A DNA stretch of 39,505 bases from Chara braunii (GCA_003427395.1 BFEA01000192.1:1888989-1928493); one strand, 5' to 3'. Positions 9,352 through 20,229 are shown, counted from the stretch's first letter. Notes: generated by a model not told the origin, from the sequence alone. A program made the numbers and translations.

Positions 9352-10220
9352 TGAAAATCGTTAGACAACCAAGTTCATAACACAAACTTGTCTTGAATGG
9401 CTAATGCGCAGTGCGCATACAAAGATTCCCACCCGATCAACCGTATCCACCCGCAACTTGTTCGCATGCACACACACTCTCACTCGTTAACTAGGATCAC
9501 CTTGAATGTCCCGCACACATATACACACATGAAACACTACCTCTAGCACTTAACCTACGAGGCGACTATGACCACCGTCTCTCTCCTACTAACTAACTTG
9601 CGGCTATGGCCGCGTCTTCCTTCTCGTAGCCCTCTTCTTCCTCGGGCACCTGCAGACCTCCGATGCACAAGACGCTTCAACAGCGCTTCAACACGGCTCA
9701 CAGGCAGAATGAATGAATGATTTGATGCTGCCTCTTTATTTATACTTCGGATCGTCGTTGGTCTGGCCTCTGACCCTGGGCCCGGGGTGTACACAGTCCC
9801 ACATGGTACTTGCTGACTAGACAAAGTGCGACCGAGACTGGGTATCGCGGACTAGACAAGGTAGGACTGGGACTTCCCTTTGCTGATTGTACTCGGACTG
9901 CCCCTTGCTGACTGATCTACGGACTGACCCCTACAACCTACAAAGAGTCAGTGTAGACCAGTCTAGAAGGTCCTAGACTTGACCTTTCGAGACTGTAGCG
10001 GCTACGACCTATACTAACCCAATGACTACTAAGACTAAGGTCTACGGGTCAAACCCTCGCGACCGGACTATGTACAATAGTCGAACATACGACTTTGAGG
10101 AGTAGGTCGCACGTTCAAAGCACACTGGGTCAAACGGGTATTGTACACGGCACGGAAAAAGGTCTAGGGATCGAGCCCTGGGATCTGCATCTGTCACCGA
10201 TGTAGGTGAAAACCGTTTCA
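9352..10220 (-). repeat. E2 3' LTR (LTR1)
   Basis: It aligns with 17824-18766 over almost its whole length. The minus-strand start is TGAAACGGTTTTCACC (10220 leftwards). TATAAATAAAG begins at 9744 and GCCATAGC at 9610, 134 bp downstream. U3 carries repeated GACTAGACAA(A/G)GT and GGACTG motifs (about 9800-9930). The end near 9352-9395 is shortened relative to the 5' LTR. Confidence 0.9.
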
Positions 10221-10258
10221 CTCTTGCCGTCCTAAATTCGAGGTCCTCCGAGAATATC

Positions 10259-11368
10259 TTACCGCAAGGCGGGACCTTTACCTTTTCTTGCTCTGTCATA
10301 GGTGTGGACTATGTCGGAAGCGGTCTCTAGAAGCTCGGTTCTTGTGAACCATCGGTCGTCTTCGGGTTCCTAATAGGCGAACCTAACCTGATATTGTTTC
10401 TGTACACGGCCTCTACCTCTAGTTCTAAATACATCCTCTTCCACGATGCGGTCTATGTCATATGTGCCATCCATATCTGGTGGAATCATTGACCGTCGCG
10501 ATGGAAACTGCTGGCTGGTGACACAAGGTAGTAACTTGGACGCATGGAAGACTGGGTACGTGTGGAGGTGTGGTGGAATTTCTATCGTGTACGAAGGTTC
10601 GTCCTCTCCACCTTTAACTTCTAGGACAGGCCACGATCCTTTATATGCGGGTAACAACTTTTGTGAGATGTTCTCTTCTGGGGTGAACTCCTTTGACTTA
10701 ACCTAGACTAAATCACCTTCCTGGAACTATGATGGCTGACGATTCTTGTTAGATTGCTCTATGTTTTTGTGTTGAGCCTTTCTTAGATTGTCAGTCACTC
10801 TCGCAATTTCCTTCTCATGTTGTACTGCAAATTCTCTAGTTCTGGGCGGTAATCTCTGTATTTGGTCGGGATTCAGTCCTTCAAACGGCCTACGAGGTCT
10901 GAAGGACTTGTGCAACTCATTAGGAGTCTGACAAGTAGCTAGATGGACACTGTTATTATAGGCACTAGCTACCTTGGGAAGCATCTCATCCCAGTTGGTC
11001 TGATCTGGTCTAATATACATCCTGAGTATCTGCTGCATGATCTTGTTCATATGTTCAGTCTGACCGTTAGTCTCTGGATGCCGGCTAGATGACATCAACA
11101 ACTTAGAGCCATAGACTCTCATCAGTTCCTGCCAATTCTGACTGGTAAACCATGTGTCTCTATCACTAACTATAGATAGCGGAATACCATGTTTACTTAC
11201 CCAGGAATCGAAAACCTTCTCTATGACTAACTCTGTACGTGCCTCTGAAGGCAAAGGAACAAAAATTGCATACTTGCTAAAACAATCTACGATAACCATG
11301 ACTTGGTTCTTTCCATGCCTACTCCTAACTCTGACATCCATGAAATCAATGGACATGGACTCTCCGGG
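10259..11368 (-). pseudogene. E2 integrase core and chromo-like C-terminal tail
   Basis: The DDE integrase core shows Asp in MSIDFMDV, Asp in IVSDRDTWF, and Glu in HPETNGQTEHMNK, then the NWDEMLPKVASAYNNSVH helix region and a GLNPDQIQRLPP linker. The tail has the SH3-like integrase C-domain (KGSWPVLEV, then PPHLHTYPVFHASKLLP) and a chromo-like segment with DGTYDIDRIVEE, YQVRFAY and, past a stop, EPEDDRWF. The last in-frame stop is TAA at 10261-10259. TAGs at 10727, 10703 and 10370 fall where relatives have Gln, Trp and Trp. A semi-purine tract (GGACGGCAAGAG, minus strand) between this gene and the LTR is the best PPT candidate. Confidence 0.88.
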
Positions 11369-11890
11369 TCATGAAGGGATAGGCAAGGATCTGAGAAGAC
11401 CTAATGGGGTTCGTGTAGTAGTTTTGTTGCACTGACACACCTTACAACTGCGTACATATTTGATGCAGTCGGCCTTCATGTTAGGCCACGTGTAGGAACG
11501 TATGCGGTTGGCTAAAGTCATTTGCCAACCGAAGTGTCCTTCTGTATCATGACATTCCCCTAAGATCAAACTCCGGATTTCTTCACTGTTGGGGATGCAC
11601 AATCTATCTACAGCATTTGTCTTCTCAAACAGTAACCCGTGCATGGTGCGATAATTAGGCTTACTATTTGGGGCCTCCTTCACTTTCTTCATGAGATCAC
11701 TATAGATAGGGTCCTGAGCATACGCGTCTCTCACTTTTTGCTGTAGATCAGTCCTTATGTCTAAGTACTGAACTATTGCTCCAAAGTAGTCAGCTCTCCT
11801 ACTCAGAGCATCTGCTACCACGTTATGTTTTCCTTTAACTGGTTTAAGATCAAGTCAAATTGATCAATCTCAACAGCCCACCTAGTAAGC
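11369..11890 (-). pseudogene. E2 RNase H end and integrase zinc finger
   Basis: The frame opens at MVADALSRRADYFGA (C-terminal RNase H Asp in ADALS) and runs through a spacer into the integrase HHCC domain: ECHDTEGHFGW with two His and RSCKVCQ with two Cys, the usual spacing, followed by TPLGLLRSLPIPS. It stops at TGA 11371-11369, just before the catalytic core. About 70 bases upstream (11822-11890) hold the middle of RNase H in a different frame. The zinc finger itself looks intact. Confidence 0.8.
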
Positions 11891-12470
11891 TTAGGTGTCA
11901 TCTTGGTTTGTGTCTTTAACCATCTCAGTGTCTCTTCGTTTGAATATACTTTTGAAGTGCCTCCCAAGCAAGTAATGTCTCCAGTGATTTAGTGTTTGCC
12001 TGAGAGCGTAGAGTTCCCTATCATAAGTTGAGGCTGCTACCTTCTTTGAAGGCAACCTAGCAGACATGAAATCTATGGGTTTGTACCCATTGCCATCATC
12101 TTGCTGCAACACATCACCAATATCGTACCGACTCGCATCTGTAGTGGCGACAAAGGGTAAGGATGGATCGGCTACCTTTAGGACCGGATACTCTACCATG
12201 GCCCGCTTTAGCTTCTTTAGGGTCGAGGTGCAGTCTTGGTCCCACTTCCAGATCGCTTCTTTCTTTAGCAGTCTGCGAAGGGAAGCAGCGATAGCAGAGA
12301 AGTTTCTAACGAACTTTCTGTAGTAATTGGCCAATCCTAAAAATGATCGCAACTCTGTTAGCGTCTGAGGAGTTGGTCAATCCCTCATCGTTGCGATCTT
12401 GTTGTCCTCATGTTTTATACCATCTCCGTCTAACACGTGGCCCAAGTACAAGATTTCGGTCTTGGCCCAC
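11891..12470 (-). pseudogene. E2 RT connection and RNase H N-terminal half
   Basis: SFLGLANYYRKFVRNFSAIA is the RT thumb/connection signature. FVATTDASRYDIGDVLQQDD gives the first RNase H Asp, and TYDRELYALRQTLNHWRHYLLG the catalytic Glu. A frameshift just after GRHFK (about 11950) ends the frame early. Upstream, YLGHV-type sequence sits at 12400-12470, and a TGA at 12379-12377 falls where relatives have Trp (RDWP). The region joins the RT palm on its left in gene order to RNase H. Confidence 0.82.
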
Positions 12471-13110
12471 TCACACTTCTCCAAGATTGAAGTTTTCCTC
12501 GCGCAACTTCTCCAGATGAGCCTCATGCTCCTGGAGGGTCTTACTAAAGACTAAAATATCGTCTAGATATACTACTACAAACTTATCTAACCATGGTCTG
12601 AACAACTCGTTCATACAATGTTGAAAAGTGGTCGATGCATTAGTTAGTCCAAATGGCATAACTATGAACTCGTAAGGTCCATATCTGGTGCTAAACACTG
12701 TCTTATACAAATCGTTAAGGTGAACTTCAATCTGATGATACCCTGATTTCAGATCTATCTTTGTAAAGTACTTACAACCCTGCACCTGATCTAACAGATC
12801 ATCTATTCGGGGCAGTGGTTCTGCATTCTTGACTGCAATAGTGTTCAGGCTTTGTAGTCTATGCACCTTCTCAGTTCTCCCTCTTTTTGGGGACAAAGAG
12901 AACAGGTGCTCCAAATGGTGACGAACTGGGCCTAATCCAACCCTTCTCGAGGAGCTCGTCTAGCTGCTTGTGCAACTCCTCTAACTCTCTAGGAGACATC
13001 CTATAGAGTGCTCATTTGGGAGTTCTACTGCCAAGGCTCTATCTCCATACGATGTTGGATGGGACGTGGTACTACTCCTGAAGGAGCCTCTGACAAATCT
13101 GCGTACTCTT
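12471..13110 (-). pseudogene. E2 reverse transcriptase palm and fingers
   Basis: Catalytic motifs are intact in the 12471-12914 frame: NAEPLPRIDDLLDQVQGCKYF, FTKIDLKSGYHQIEV (first Asp), VMPFGLTNASTTFQ and VVYLDDILVFSK (YLDD). Upstream of about 12880 the fingers ([22 protein letters not shown]) continue in another frame, with a frameshift in the basic KKG stretch, so the CIDYKxLN motif is scrambled. It lies between protease on the 5' side and the RT connection on the 3' side. Confidence 0.85.
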
Positions 13111-13206
13111 CCAACAACTTGGAGATAGTGAGGTTGACTAGTTCCTCTTTCTTAGGCTCAGTGATTGGCCTAGCATAGGGTACTAAGACCTGCTCTTCTA
13201 ACGTTT

Positions 13207-13782
13207 TTAACTATCTGCTCCTGACACATGAAACAGGCGGGCTGTCTTGACACCACCTGAAGGACTAGGAAGTCGACACTCGTGCTCTCGCAAGTACAAC
13301 GTGGCTCCAACTGCTTCTCCCCAATCCATTCCTAAGACCATATCAAACGGGAGATCGTCTTCAACGAGGAGAGTCAGGGAATGGAGAACTCTCTCTACCT
13401 TCCCGTCTGCCTCTCGGCGAAAATACGCTTGAACTCCCTCAACGTAATCCTCGATTCGCATTGTGCGATTGTCGGCGATGATACTGACTACAGGTTCTTC
13501 TAGCTTTTGGACTTTCAGGCCAAGCTTCAACTTCTTCAGTGCTTTACGACTAATATAGCTACGAGTGGCCCCATTGCCTATAAGGGCCCCTACTCTAGCT
13601 CTAAAGACGTCTACATGCGCTATCAGTAGCTGTCCTTTACCTTTCTTCATCTTGGCCGAGACTGGCATCCTCTCCTTCAGTTCTTTTGCCAAGCCCATGA
13701 GGGAAGCGCCTAGAGAGACTCTAACACAAGCAGTCTTTGGACAGCTAGGTAGATGCTGGCCATCAACCTCTGTCGTAGACAT
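13207..13782 (-). pseudogene. E2 aspartic protease with lost catalytic Asp
   Basis: The 191-codon open frame starts at ATG 13782 (MSTTEVDG). It has the retropepsin-like layout RARVGALIGNGATRSYISRKALKKL and, near the C-terminus, DLPFDMVLGMDWG, which matches the family. The active-site triad expected as D-S/N-G is G-N-G (ALIGNGAT), so the catalytic aspartate is gone. Downstream frames are closed for about 70 bases before RT. The gene would be inactive even if translated. Confidence 0.85.
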
Positions 13783-13831
13783 ACGTGGAGTGGGAGTTTC
13801 TATTTGGCGCGCATACTCATCTCCACGTAGT

Positions 13832-14407
13832 CTAGAGGTAAGGGCAATTGCTATCTCTAACGGTGGTTGCCTTTTGCTGCCTCAGATGCAACTCTTTGGG
13901 CACCCCTGTACCTCGGGCAGAATTTGATGATATGCCCGGGGTCACCGCAGAACACACACTGAAACCTATGTCCTTCCAATCAGTCTTTTCTGTGCCCTGT
14001 GTTTCCCAAGGTCGGCCCTCAAGCCGACCAGGGTGCCAACCACCCCCTGTGGGAGGTGATTGATGAGAACGAGGACGGTTTGACGGGCGACCTTGACCCC
14101 TACCTCCCGCTTGGCGGTTTCCTCTATCACCAACCCCCTGACCGCCCTGTCCTCGACCACCAGAGGCCTGGCCTCCTCGACCTTGGCCCCTTCCTCCTCC
14201 CTGCGGCCTCCCTCTGGCCATGACAACAACACATGTACTCCCCTGACCTTCACTATTGTTTGTATCCTCGAGGCCCCACTCTATGTCACTATAAGGGACC
14301 TCCTCTGCACCACCTCCCTCCATAGTCAATATGAGATGATCTTTGGCCTTGACCTGGCCAGAGATGGTGCGACCTTTCCACTTCTTTCCCTTATCAAGAT
14401 CCCTATG
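13832..14407 (-). pseudogene. E2 gag nucleocapsid part (RGG-rich, zinc knuckle)
   Basis: The nucleic-acid-binding end of Gag. A Gly-Arg-Gln-rich stretch (RGRPQGGGRGQGRGG, then repeats of GGRGQG) is followed by WKDIGFS. In an alternate frame, a zinc knuckle lies at 13958-13917: CVFCGDPGHIIKFC, spacing C-x2-C-x4-H-x4-C. The open frame reads this stretch out of register, so a frameshift lies between the RGG tract and the knuckle. An acidic PYSDIEWGLED segment precedes the RGG region. Confidence 0.8.
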
Positions 14408-16104
14408 CTAGAAAGTGGTAACTGGCATGGAATGGGCAGCGAAAGCAACAACATCCCTACTCAACTGGTCATAAGTCATGCCAGGTTGCTGCTTCTTCTC
14501 GAAGAAGTGCCCTTGCAATCGCTCAGGTATCGTGTGGTAGAACATTTGGACAAGTTGTGACTCAGTGACCCCATGGTCAGGCATAGCAACCAACTCATCC
14601 ATAGCAGCTTTAAGAGTGTGGGCGCTCCTCCATTGCTGCGTGTGGATGGTTAGTAGTTTGTCAGACGCTTTCAGTCCTCTGGTGACGTCTGCAAACCTTT
14701 CCCTAAGAGCGGTGAGGAAATCACTCAGATGGGTAACTGCAGAATAGGCAACAATGTCGTTGTCATAACGAGCAGCGCGTGGAAACGATCTAGCAAATCT
14801 ACTCGCTTCGTCGTTCAGTCCCTGGAAAGCGATAAGGACCTGGTCCTCTTGCGGAATATTCTGCAGGTGCAGGTAGGATTTGACGTTAGCCTCCAGTTGT
14901 CGAAATCCTCCCCCTTCTTTCCACTATAGGGCTCAAGAAATCTAACCTTTACACGTTCATGACGTGGTCGCTGCTCTTCCTCCTTGGGAATAGCCATCTT
15001 GGCGCCTTCTATGGCGCCAACGCAGTATTGCTGCGTCCCCTCCATGATGGTATGCAACTTTGTGCTCATGTGCGTCATCATCTTCTGCACAAAGTCTTTG
15101 AAGCCTAACCGGATAGACTCAATGGCGGGATCATGTCCCTTGACGTGTTTGACCTGATCTTGCTGAGCCTTTAGCACAACAGTCATGGTCTGGGGCAGTG
15201 TGTCTAACTTCTTGTTAATATTTGCCCCTTCTAGCAGCTTACCCACACTTTCTTCAGCAACCCTCAACTCTTTCTCCGCCTTCTCTTCTGCTTGCAACCT
15301 CCTTTTCTTCTCCTTGCAACCTCCTTTTCTTCTCCTTGCAAGATGCAACTTCCATTCTAGTATCTTCTCTTGTTCCAATGCCTTCCTTTGCAAGGGATTT
15401 TCCTCTGCTTCCAGCTCTCTCTCCACCGCTTCCTTGTCCACCTGGGGAACTAACAATCTTGCCTCCTGCTCTTGCCCAATTTCCAACTTGGAGGCCCATT
15501 TTTACAAGGGTTTTTCCTCTGCTTCCAGCTCTCTCTCCGCCGCTTCCTTCTCCGCCTGGGGAACTAACAATCTTGCCTCCTGATCTTCCCCAATTTCCAA
15601 CTTGGAGGCCCATTCCCCTATCATCCTGCCCACTTCTTCCTTCTCTGTTGAGGTGCCACACGATTCTCCTCTTTCTTCTATAACCCCTCTCGTTGCTCTT
15701 TTCAATGGGGTCTCTGGCACCTCCTCCTCTTCTTCTTCTTCTTCTTCTTCTTCTTCTTCTTCTTCTTCTTCCTTCTCGACTGCTGCGATTTTCTTCTCCT
15801 GCTCTTTCAGCAGCCGCTGCACCTCCTCTTCCAATTCTCTTTTCTTCGTTGCCTGGTGCTCCAACAGAGCCAACTTTTTCGCCTCCTTTTGTAAGGCCTT
15901 CTTTTCCTTCTTCTCCTTTTGTTCCCTCAATATGGTGGCGACTTTCTCCTCCTGTTCTGCGGTGTACACAGTGGTCTGTCGGCCCGATTTGGTAGTAACG
16001 GACTGGCTAACTGTTCGACAGAATGCTAGAGGAAAGAAGAGATGGCACAGGGCTCCCTATAAGGAGAAGCCCGTGAGCAACGCGAACATGGGATAGTCAT
16101 CCAT
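14408..16104 (-). pseudogene. E2 gag N-terminal and capsid-like region
   Basis: The likely start is ATG 16104-16102 (MDDYPMFALL); the frame continues through a TAG at 16057 into TVYTAEQEEK. A long charged coiled-coil follows (KEQKEKKEKKALQKEAKKLA), then a poly-Glu tract of about 17 residues from a TCT/TTC microsatellite (15731-15772), a tandem duplicated segment (15401-15628), and a retrotransposon capsid-like domain (VRFLEPYSGKKGEDFDNW, then HLQNIP, FLTALRERFADVTRG, LVQMFYHTIPERLQG). TAA at 15502 and TAG at 14408 interrupt it, the latter in TTF-stop-HRDLDKG where Trp is likely. A frameshift lies near 14900. Confidence 0.8.
15401..15628. repeat. 114-bp tandem duplication in E2 gag
   Basis: Two copies about 114 bp apart (TCCTCTGC at 15401 and 15515) encode the same block, with EIGxxQEARLLVPQ and ERELEAEE. 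The period is 38 codons, so the frame is kept, but a TAA (15504-15502) sits at the junction. Copies differ at a few positions. Confidence 0.85.
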
Positions 16105-16645
16105 GGTGTAGGACGCACAACTGACAGACAATCCCACTCCTCACCACGTAGACTTACCCAACCACTGACTCTATAGTACACTACTTCTAAGGCTGTCACT
16201 ACAGGACTCTACTGCTGATCAGGAGGCCTTTTAAGGGGATCCCCCAAACTCCTAAGGAATTATCTAACGTCGCAAACAGGACGATGTGATCAGCAGAGAC
16301 CTCTCAAAACTTGAACAGCCAGATGCGCAGCCTACGACTCGGAGTTCAGGCCTACCACGCCAAATTGAGCAACCTGCCGGTCTGTACCGGTTCTTGGGGG
16401 TCTTGTCCCTAGGTCGCCAGTCATCAGACGTAGTTGTAGCCCTACTAAGTCCCGTGTAGGTTTGGTCATTACAACTCTATGACCAGATGCACAAAATCTA
16501 TCACCTGGACAAAAGTGACTCAATGCAAAAAGAAGAGACAAACAGACACTTAGCAAGTACCAAGGTTATGTGCACATCCACAGGGCAAGGGGATAGGCCA
16601 TGGCTTGGAGAGATTATACCGTGCTCCAGCTTGGTCAGATGCCAT

Positions 16646-16748
16646 GGTCAACGGTCTTGGTCAATGCCGGTCAATGCTGGTCAACGCGGCTCAACGCCTC
16701 GGTCAACCATGCTCGAGCCGGTCAACTTCGTTTCGGTCAACCTTTTGA
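16646..16748 (-). promoter_or_regulatory. Array of TTGACC (W-box-like) motifs
   Basis: GGTCAA occurs on the plus strand at 16646, 16659, 16669, 16679, 16701, 16720 and 16735. These are seven TTGACC motifs on the minus strand within 95 bp, plus one TTGACC on the plus strand at about 16744. TTGAC(C/T) is the W-box bound by WRKY factors in plants. Spacing is 10-22 bp. Function is inferred only from the motif. Confidence 0.5.
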
Positions 16749-16976
16749 CCTCCTGGATATGGCCGCCAACCTTCTCCTTCATCAACCTCTTCCTTCTCCC
16801 CTTCGTCTTCTTCCTCACCCCGCCTTGGCTATGGCTTCCTTCTCTCTCTTCTTCGTCTCTGCTTCCTCCTCTCTCGTCTTCTTCTTGGTCACTCCCGCCT
16901 AATCGTCTTCTTCCTTGACTCCAAGCTCGGCGGCTATGGTCGCCACTTCACCTTATTCACTTGCGCACCCAGTTAC

Positions 16977-16980
<4 letters not shown>

Positions 16981-17062
<82 letters not shown>
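16981..17062. repeat. CT/GA dinucleotide microsatellite
   Basis: About 40 uninterrupted CT units run directly into the assembly gap, so the true length is unknown. Confidence 0.95.
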
Positions 17063-17313
17063 NNNNNNNNNNNNNNNNNNNNNNNNNNNNNNNNNNNNNN
17101 NNNNNNNNNNNNNNNNNNNNNNNNNNNNNNNNNNNNNNNNNNNNNNNNNNNNNNNNNNNNNNNNNNNNNNNNNNNNNNNNNNNNNNNNNNNNNNNNNNNN
17201 NNNNNNNNNNNNNNNNNNNNNNNNNNNNNNNNNNNNNNNNNNNNNNNNNNNNNNNNNNNNNNNNNNNNNNNNNNNNNNNNNNNNNNNNNNNNNNNNNNNN
17301 NNNNNNNNNNNNN
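17063..17313. other. Assembly gap (251 N)
   Basis: A run of unknown bases that starts at the end of the CT microsatellite. Content cannot be judged. Confidence 1.
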
Positions 17314-17810
17314 CTCCTTTGTGGCGATCTGCTTCCTCGATGCGAGGCGGTCTTCTCTGTCACTGCACGGCGATCTTCTTCATCACAGCATGACGGTCTT
17401 CTCGTTCAACGGTGTGTGCCAATGTCAGCGGCACGCACACATGGGACAGCAGCGTAAGAGTGCACGGGTGCGGGCAAGCCAACGGCGCGCAGCAGGCAGC
17501 GAGCGAGCGGAGATAGCGGGCGCACAGAGCGACGAAGCGCACACAAAAACAGCGCGCGTGATGGGGCGCACACGCGATTAGCAACGGAGCGCGCGCGATG
17601 GTAGTGTGCGCGTGCAAATAACTGGTGCCGCGCGGGAAACAGCGGCACGCAATGAAAACGGGCGCGCAACAACGGCGGGCGCGCAAGAGATAACAGCACG
17701 CACTGGTGTGCGATGTTGGTGCATCGGCGCCACTCCTTCCAACGGCGACAACGGCGATCTCGATGACGACGACGATGGCGATCGCAGCGGCGGCGGAACA
17801 ACGGGGACCT

Positions 17811-17822
17811 GCTCCGATACCA
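17811..17822 (-). promoter_or_regulatory. E2 primer binding site
   Basis: The minus strand reads TGGTATCGGAGC one base after the 5' LTR end (TTTCA at 17824). It differs at one base from TGGTATCAGAGC, the widespread plant PBS complementary to the 3' end of initiator tRNA-Met. Confidence 0.75.
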
Positions 17823-17823
17823 G

Positions 17824-18766
17824 TGAAATCAGAATTGTCGCAACTCGCTTTCACATGCATGCAAACATACGACAAACATGATCTGGCGCTCAGCGCCCAC
17901 ATAAATCTCAGAGATAAGAAGGTGGCCAGGAACACAGTTGAGATACAAACTTGTCTTGAATGGCTATGGCAAAGTGCGCCAGACAAAGATTCCCGCCCGA
18001 TCAACTGTATCCACCAGCAACTTGTTCACATGCACACACACTCTCACTCGTCAACTAGGATCACCCTGAATGTCCCGCACACATATACACACATAACACA
18101 CTAACTCTAGCACTAACCTACGTGGTGGCTATGGCCGCCGTCTCTCTCTTACTAACTAACGTGCGGCTATGGCCACGTCTTCCTCCTCTTAGCCCTCTTC
18201 TTCCTCGGGCGCCTGCAGACCTCCAATGCACAAGACACTTCGGCGGCACTTCCGCACGGCTTACAGGCAGAATGAATGAATGATTTGATGCTGCCTCTTT
18301 ATTTATACTTCGGATCATCGTTGGTCTGGCCTCTGACCCTGGGCCCGGGCTGTACACAGTCCCACATGGTACTTGCTGACTAGACAAAGTGCGACTGGGA
18401 CTGGGTACCGCTGACTAGACAAGGTAGGACTGGGACAGCCCTTTGCTGACTGTACTAGGACTGCCCCTTGCTAACTCGTCTATGGACTGACCCTCAGTGT
18501 AGACCAGTCTAGAAGGTCCTAGACTTGACCTTTCGAGACTGTAGCGGCTACGGCCTATACTAACCCTACAACTGCTAAGACTAAGGTTTACGGGTCAAAC
18601 CCTCGAGACTGGACTATGTACAACAGTCGAACATATGACTTTCAGGAGTAGGTCGTGGGTTCAAAGCACACAGGGTCAAACGGGTACCGTACACGGCACG
18701 GAAAAAGGTCTAGGGATCGAGCCCTGGGATCTGCATCTGTCACCGACGTAGGTGAAAACCGCTTCA
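17824..18766 (-). repeat. E2 5' LTR (LTR1)
   Basis: It starts TGAAGCGGTTTTCACC (18766 leftwards) and ends CTGATTTCA at 17824, next to the PBS. TATAAATAAAG begins at 18307, and GCCATAGC occurs at 18173 and 18135 in sense, 134 and 172 bp downstream. The solo LTR at 36555-37543 shows the same start, TATA context (TATAAAT.AAGAGGCAGC) and end (CTGATTGCA), which confirms both boundaries. Confidence 0.9.
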
Positions 18767-19990
18767 AGAAAAAGATGTACACCAGCAAGACCAATGACAA
18801 ATCCCACTTCTTTCTCCACCTTCCTCCTTCTCCTTGTCTTCACCAATTTTATTCTTCTCCTAAATAATAATAATAACAATGAGTGGTTGAACCAAAATCA
18901 ATATCCGAAGTTCCCTCATACTGCCAGCACAACTATAGGTCTACCATAGCCATGGCTTCCCCCTTCTTCCTCTCAAATGCCAAGGCTATGGCAGACTGCG
19001 AAGGGCTGTGCCCTCCGGTGCAGAAGACAACTCAAAGCAGCTATGGTCGCTGCACTTCAGGCCGCCATGCCTGACTCTGCCTCGAAGCTTCCCTGGTGCA
19101 GCACTACCCCAACTGGGGCCTTCCAGATGCAGCGCCTAACAAGGTGATGACGATGATGTCCACCATAGCCAGTTAGGTACCTCACCACTCTCCTTCTTCG
19201 CCCCCTTCTCCCTCCTCCTCAAGTTGGGCTACTCACCATAGCCAGGCTGAGCGCTCAGCTCCTCGTCATCATCCCAGGCAGCGCTCTGTATCCAGCGCTC
19301 GCTCGAGCAGTATGTCGCCCAACCTTGCACACCGAAAATGAGGAAGAGCTATTCGCTCTTCCTGGTGATATAGCGAAGCAGCAGCGTTCTGGGTGGTGAC
19401 TTCCAGTCCTTTGCGGCCTCCCAGCAACAAGTACCTCCTCCGTTTCGGAGAAAAACATCATTGCAGGCTGCTGATACCATCCTCTCAGGCCCTAGACTAC
19501 TCACTACTGGACCGGTACCCGCCTAGGCCTAGCCTACCGCTACTGGGTCTCTAAAAATGCCAACTTTTGTCTTCTTCTGCTCGACCTCGAGTACTCGACA
19601 CATCTACCGCTTCGTGTAGTGGTACCGGCCTACCTGCTACTCGAGTGTTTTTCCATCTGCCCTAAGTGCCGTGGGCCTAGTTCCCGCTACTTGAGTGTTT
19701 CCCCGCTGCAACCCTCAATGCCACGGCCACAGGTTAGTATCGGCCCGAGGGGCCTCCGAAACAACAAGTGCCCTTGCGGGTCACACACACACTCAAGCTG
19801 ACAAGCACTCAGACAGGCACTCAAGCCAACAAGCACTCAGACAGGCACGCAAGCAACAAGCACGCAAGCAACAAGCACGCCCACACAGAGACTTAGAAAA
19901 CTCAGCAAGGATGCGGGAATCTCAGCAGGGCATTCATTCCATTGGCAAAACCCAGAAATTAGTAGTGTTCTCAGTCTGTGTTTTGGCGGG
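18767..19990. other. Non-coding stretch beside E2, no gene seen
   Basis: Contains an AAT microsatellite (about 18863-18880), several CCATAGC motifs, a PBS-like string on the minus strand (TGGTATCAGCAGCC, 19479-19466) without a convincing LTR next to it, and short tandem repeats of CAAGCACTCAGACAGGCA/CAAGCAACAAGCACG type at 19795-19880. Open frames are short and unrecognised. It may be a remnant of another element's leader. Confidence 0.4.
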
Positions 19991-20004
19991 TCATGACACA
20001 ATCA

Positions 20005-20075
20005 AGCAATCATTCAATCAATCAATCAACCAATCAATCCAACCAATCAATCCAATCATTCCAATCAATCAATCA

Positions 20076-20109
<34 letters not shown>

Positions 20110-20110
20110 C
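20005..20110. repeat. CAAT tetranucleotide repeat
   Basis: Imperfect CAATCAAT array with CAAC and CATT variants. Reading frames through it give SINQ/NQSI repeats that are not evidence of a gene. Confidence 0.95.
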
Positions 20111-20229
20111 ACGCCCTGACTGCCTCCGTTAGGGGTCCTTTTTTTGTTTTTTCAATTTTTCGCCCCAAAACAAAATTCTAAAATACGGGGGAACCTTCGC
20201 ACCCCCTCCACCGTGCCCTGGCAAGTTCA

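Larger units (their letters stand above)
16105..17810 (-). other. E2 leader, no gene seen
   Basis: The 1.7 kb between PBS and the gag ATG. It contains the W-box-like array (16646-16748), GCCATAGC on the minus strand at 16835-16828, a CT microsatellite, an assembly gap, and a GC-rich stretch with CGCGC-rich repeats (17460-17700). The sequence around 16800-16860 resembles 95-140 (CACCCC...TTGGCTATGGCTTCCTTCT), suggesting a shared LTR-derived block. No coding frame looks real. Confidence 0.5.
9352..18766 (-). mobile_element. E2: Ty3/gypsy retrotransposon with both LTRs (family LTR1)
   Basis: Two direct repeats, 9352-10220 and 17824-18766, flank a minus-strand gag-PR-RT-RH-IN-chromo block, giving a 9.4-kb element. 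A PBS adjoins the 5' LTR (17822-17811). LTRs start TGAARCGGTTTTC and end in TTTCA on the minus strand. The LTR copies differ by many substitutions and indels, including roughly 75 bp missing from the 3' LTR near its end, so the insertion is not young. Flanking bases (GCGG at 9348-9351, AGAA after 18766) do not form a target duplication. Internal stops: 16057, 14408, 10727, 10703 and 10370 (TAG), 15502 (TAA), 12377 and 11369 (TGA). Confidence 0.9.

Noticed and set aside
15602-16096. Poly-Ser plus-strand frame
   Set aside because: Antisense of the poly-Glu coiled-coil in E2 gag.
18600-18760. Pol III B-box-like GGTTCGATCCC/GGTTCAAAG strings in LTR1
   Set aside because: Present in all three LTR1 copies but without an A box at tRNA spacing; not enough for an internal promoter claim.
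19466-19479. PBS-like TGGTATCAGCAGCC on the minus strand
   Set aside because: Matches the tRNA-Met PBS only for the first nine bases, and no LTR end (CA) lies beside it.
20005-20110. Regular CAATCAAT units as a possible CRISPR-like array
   Set aside because: Simple tetranucleotide microsatellite without distinct spacers.
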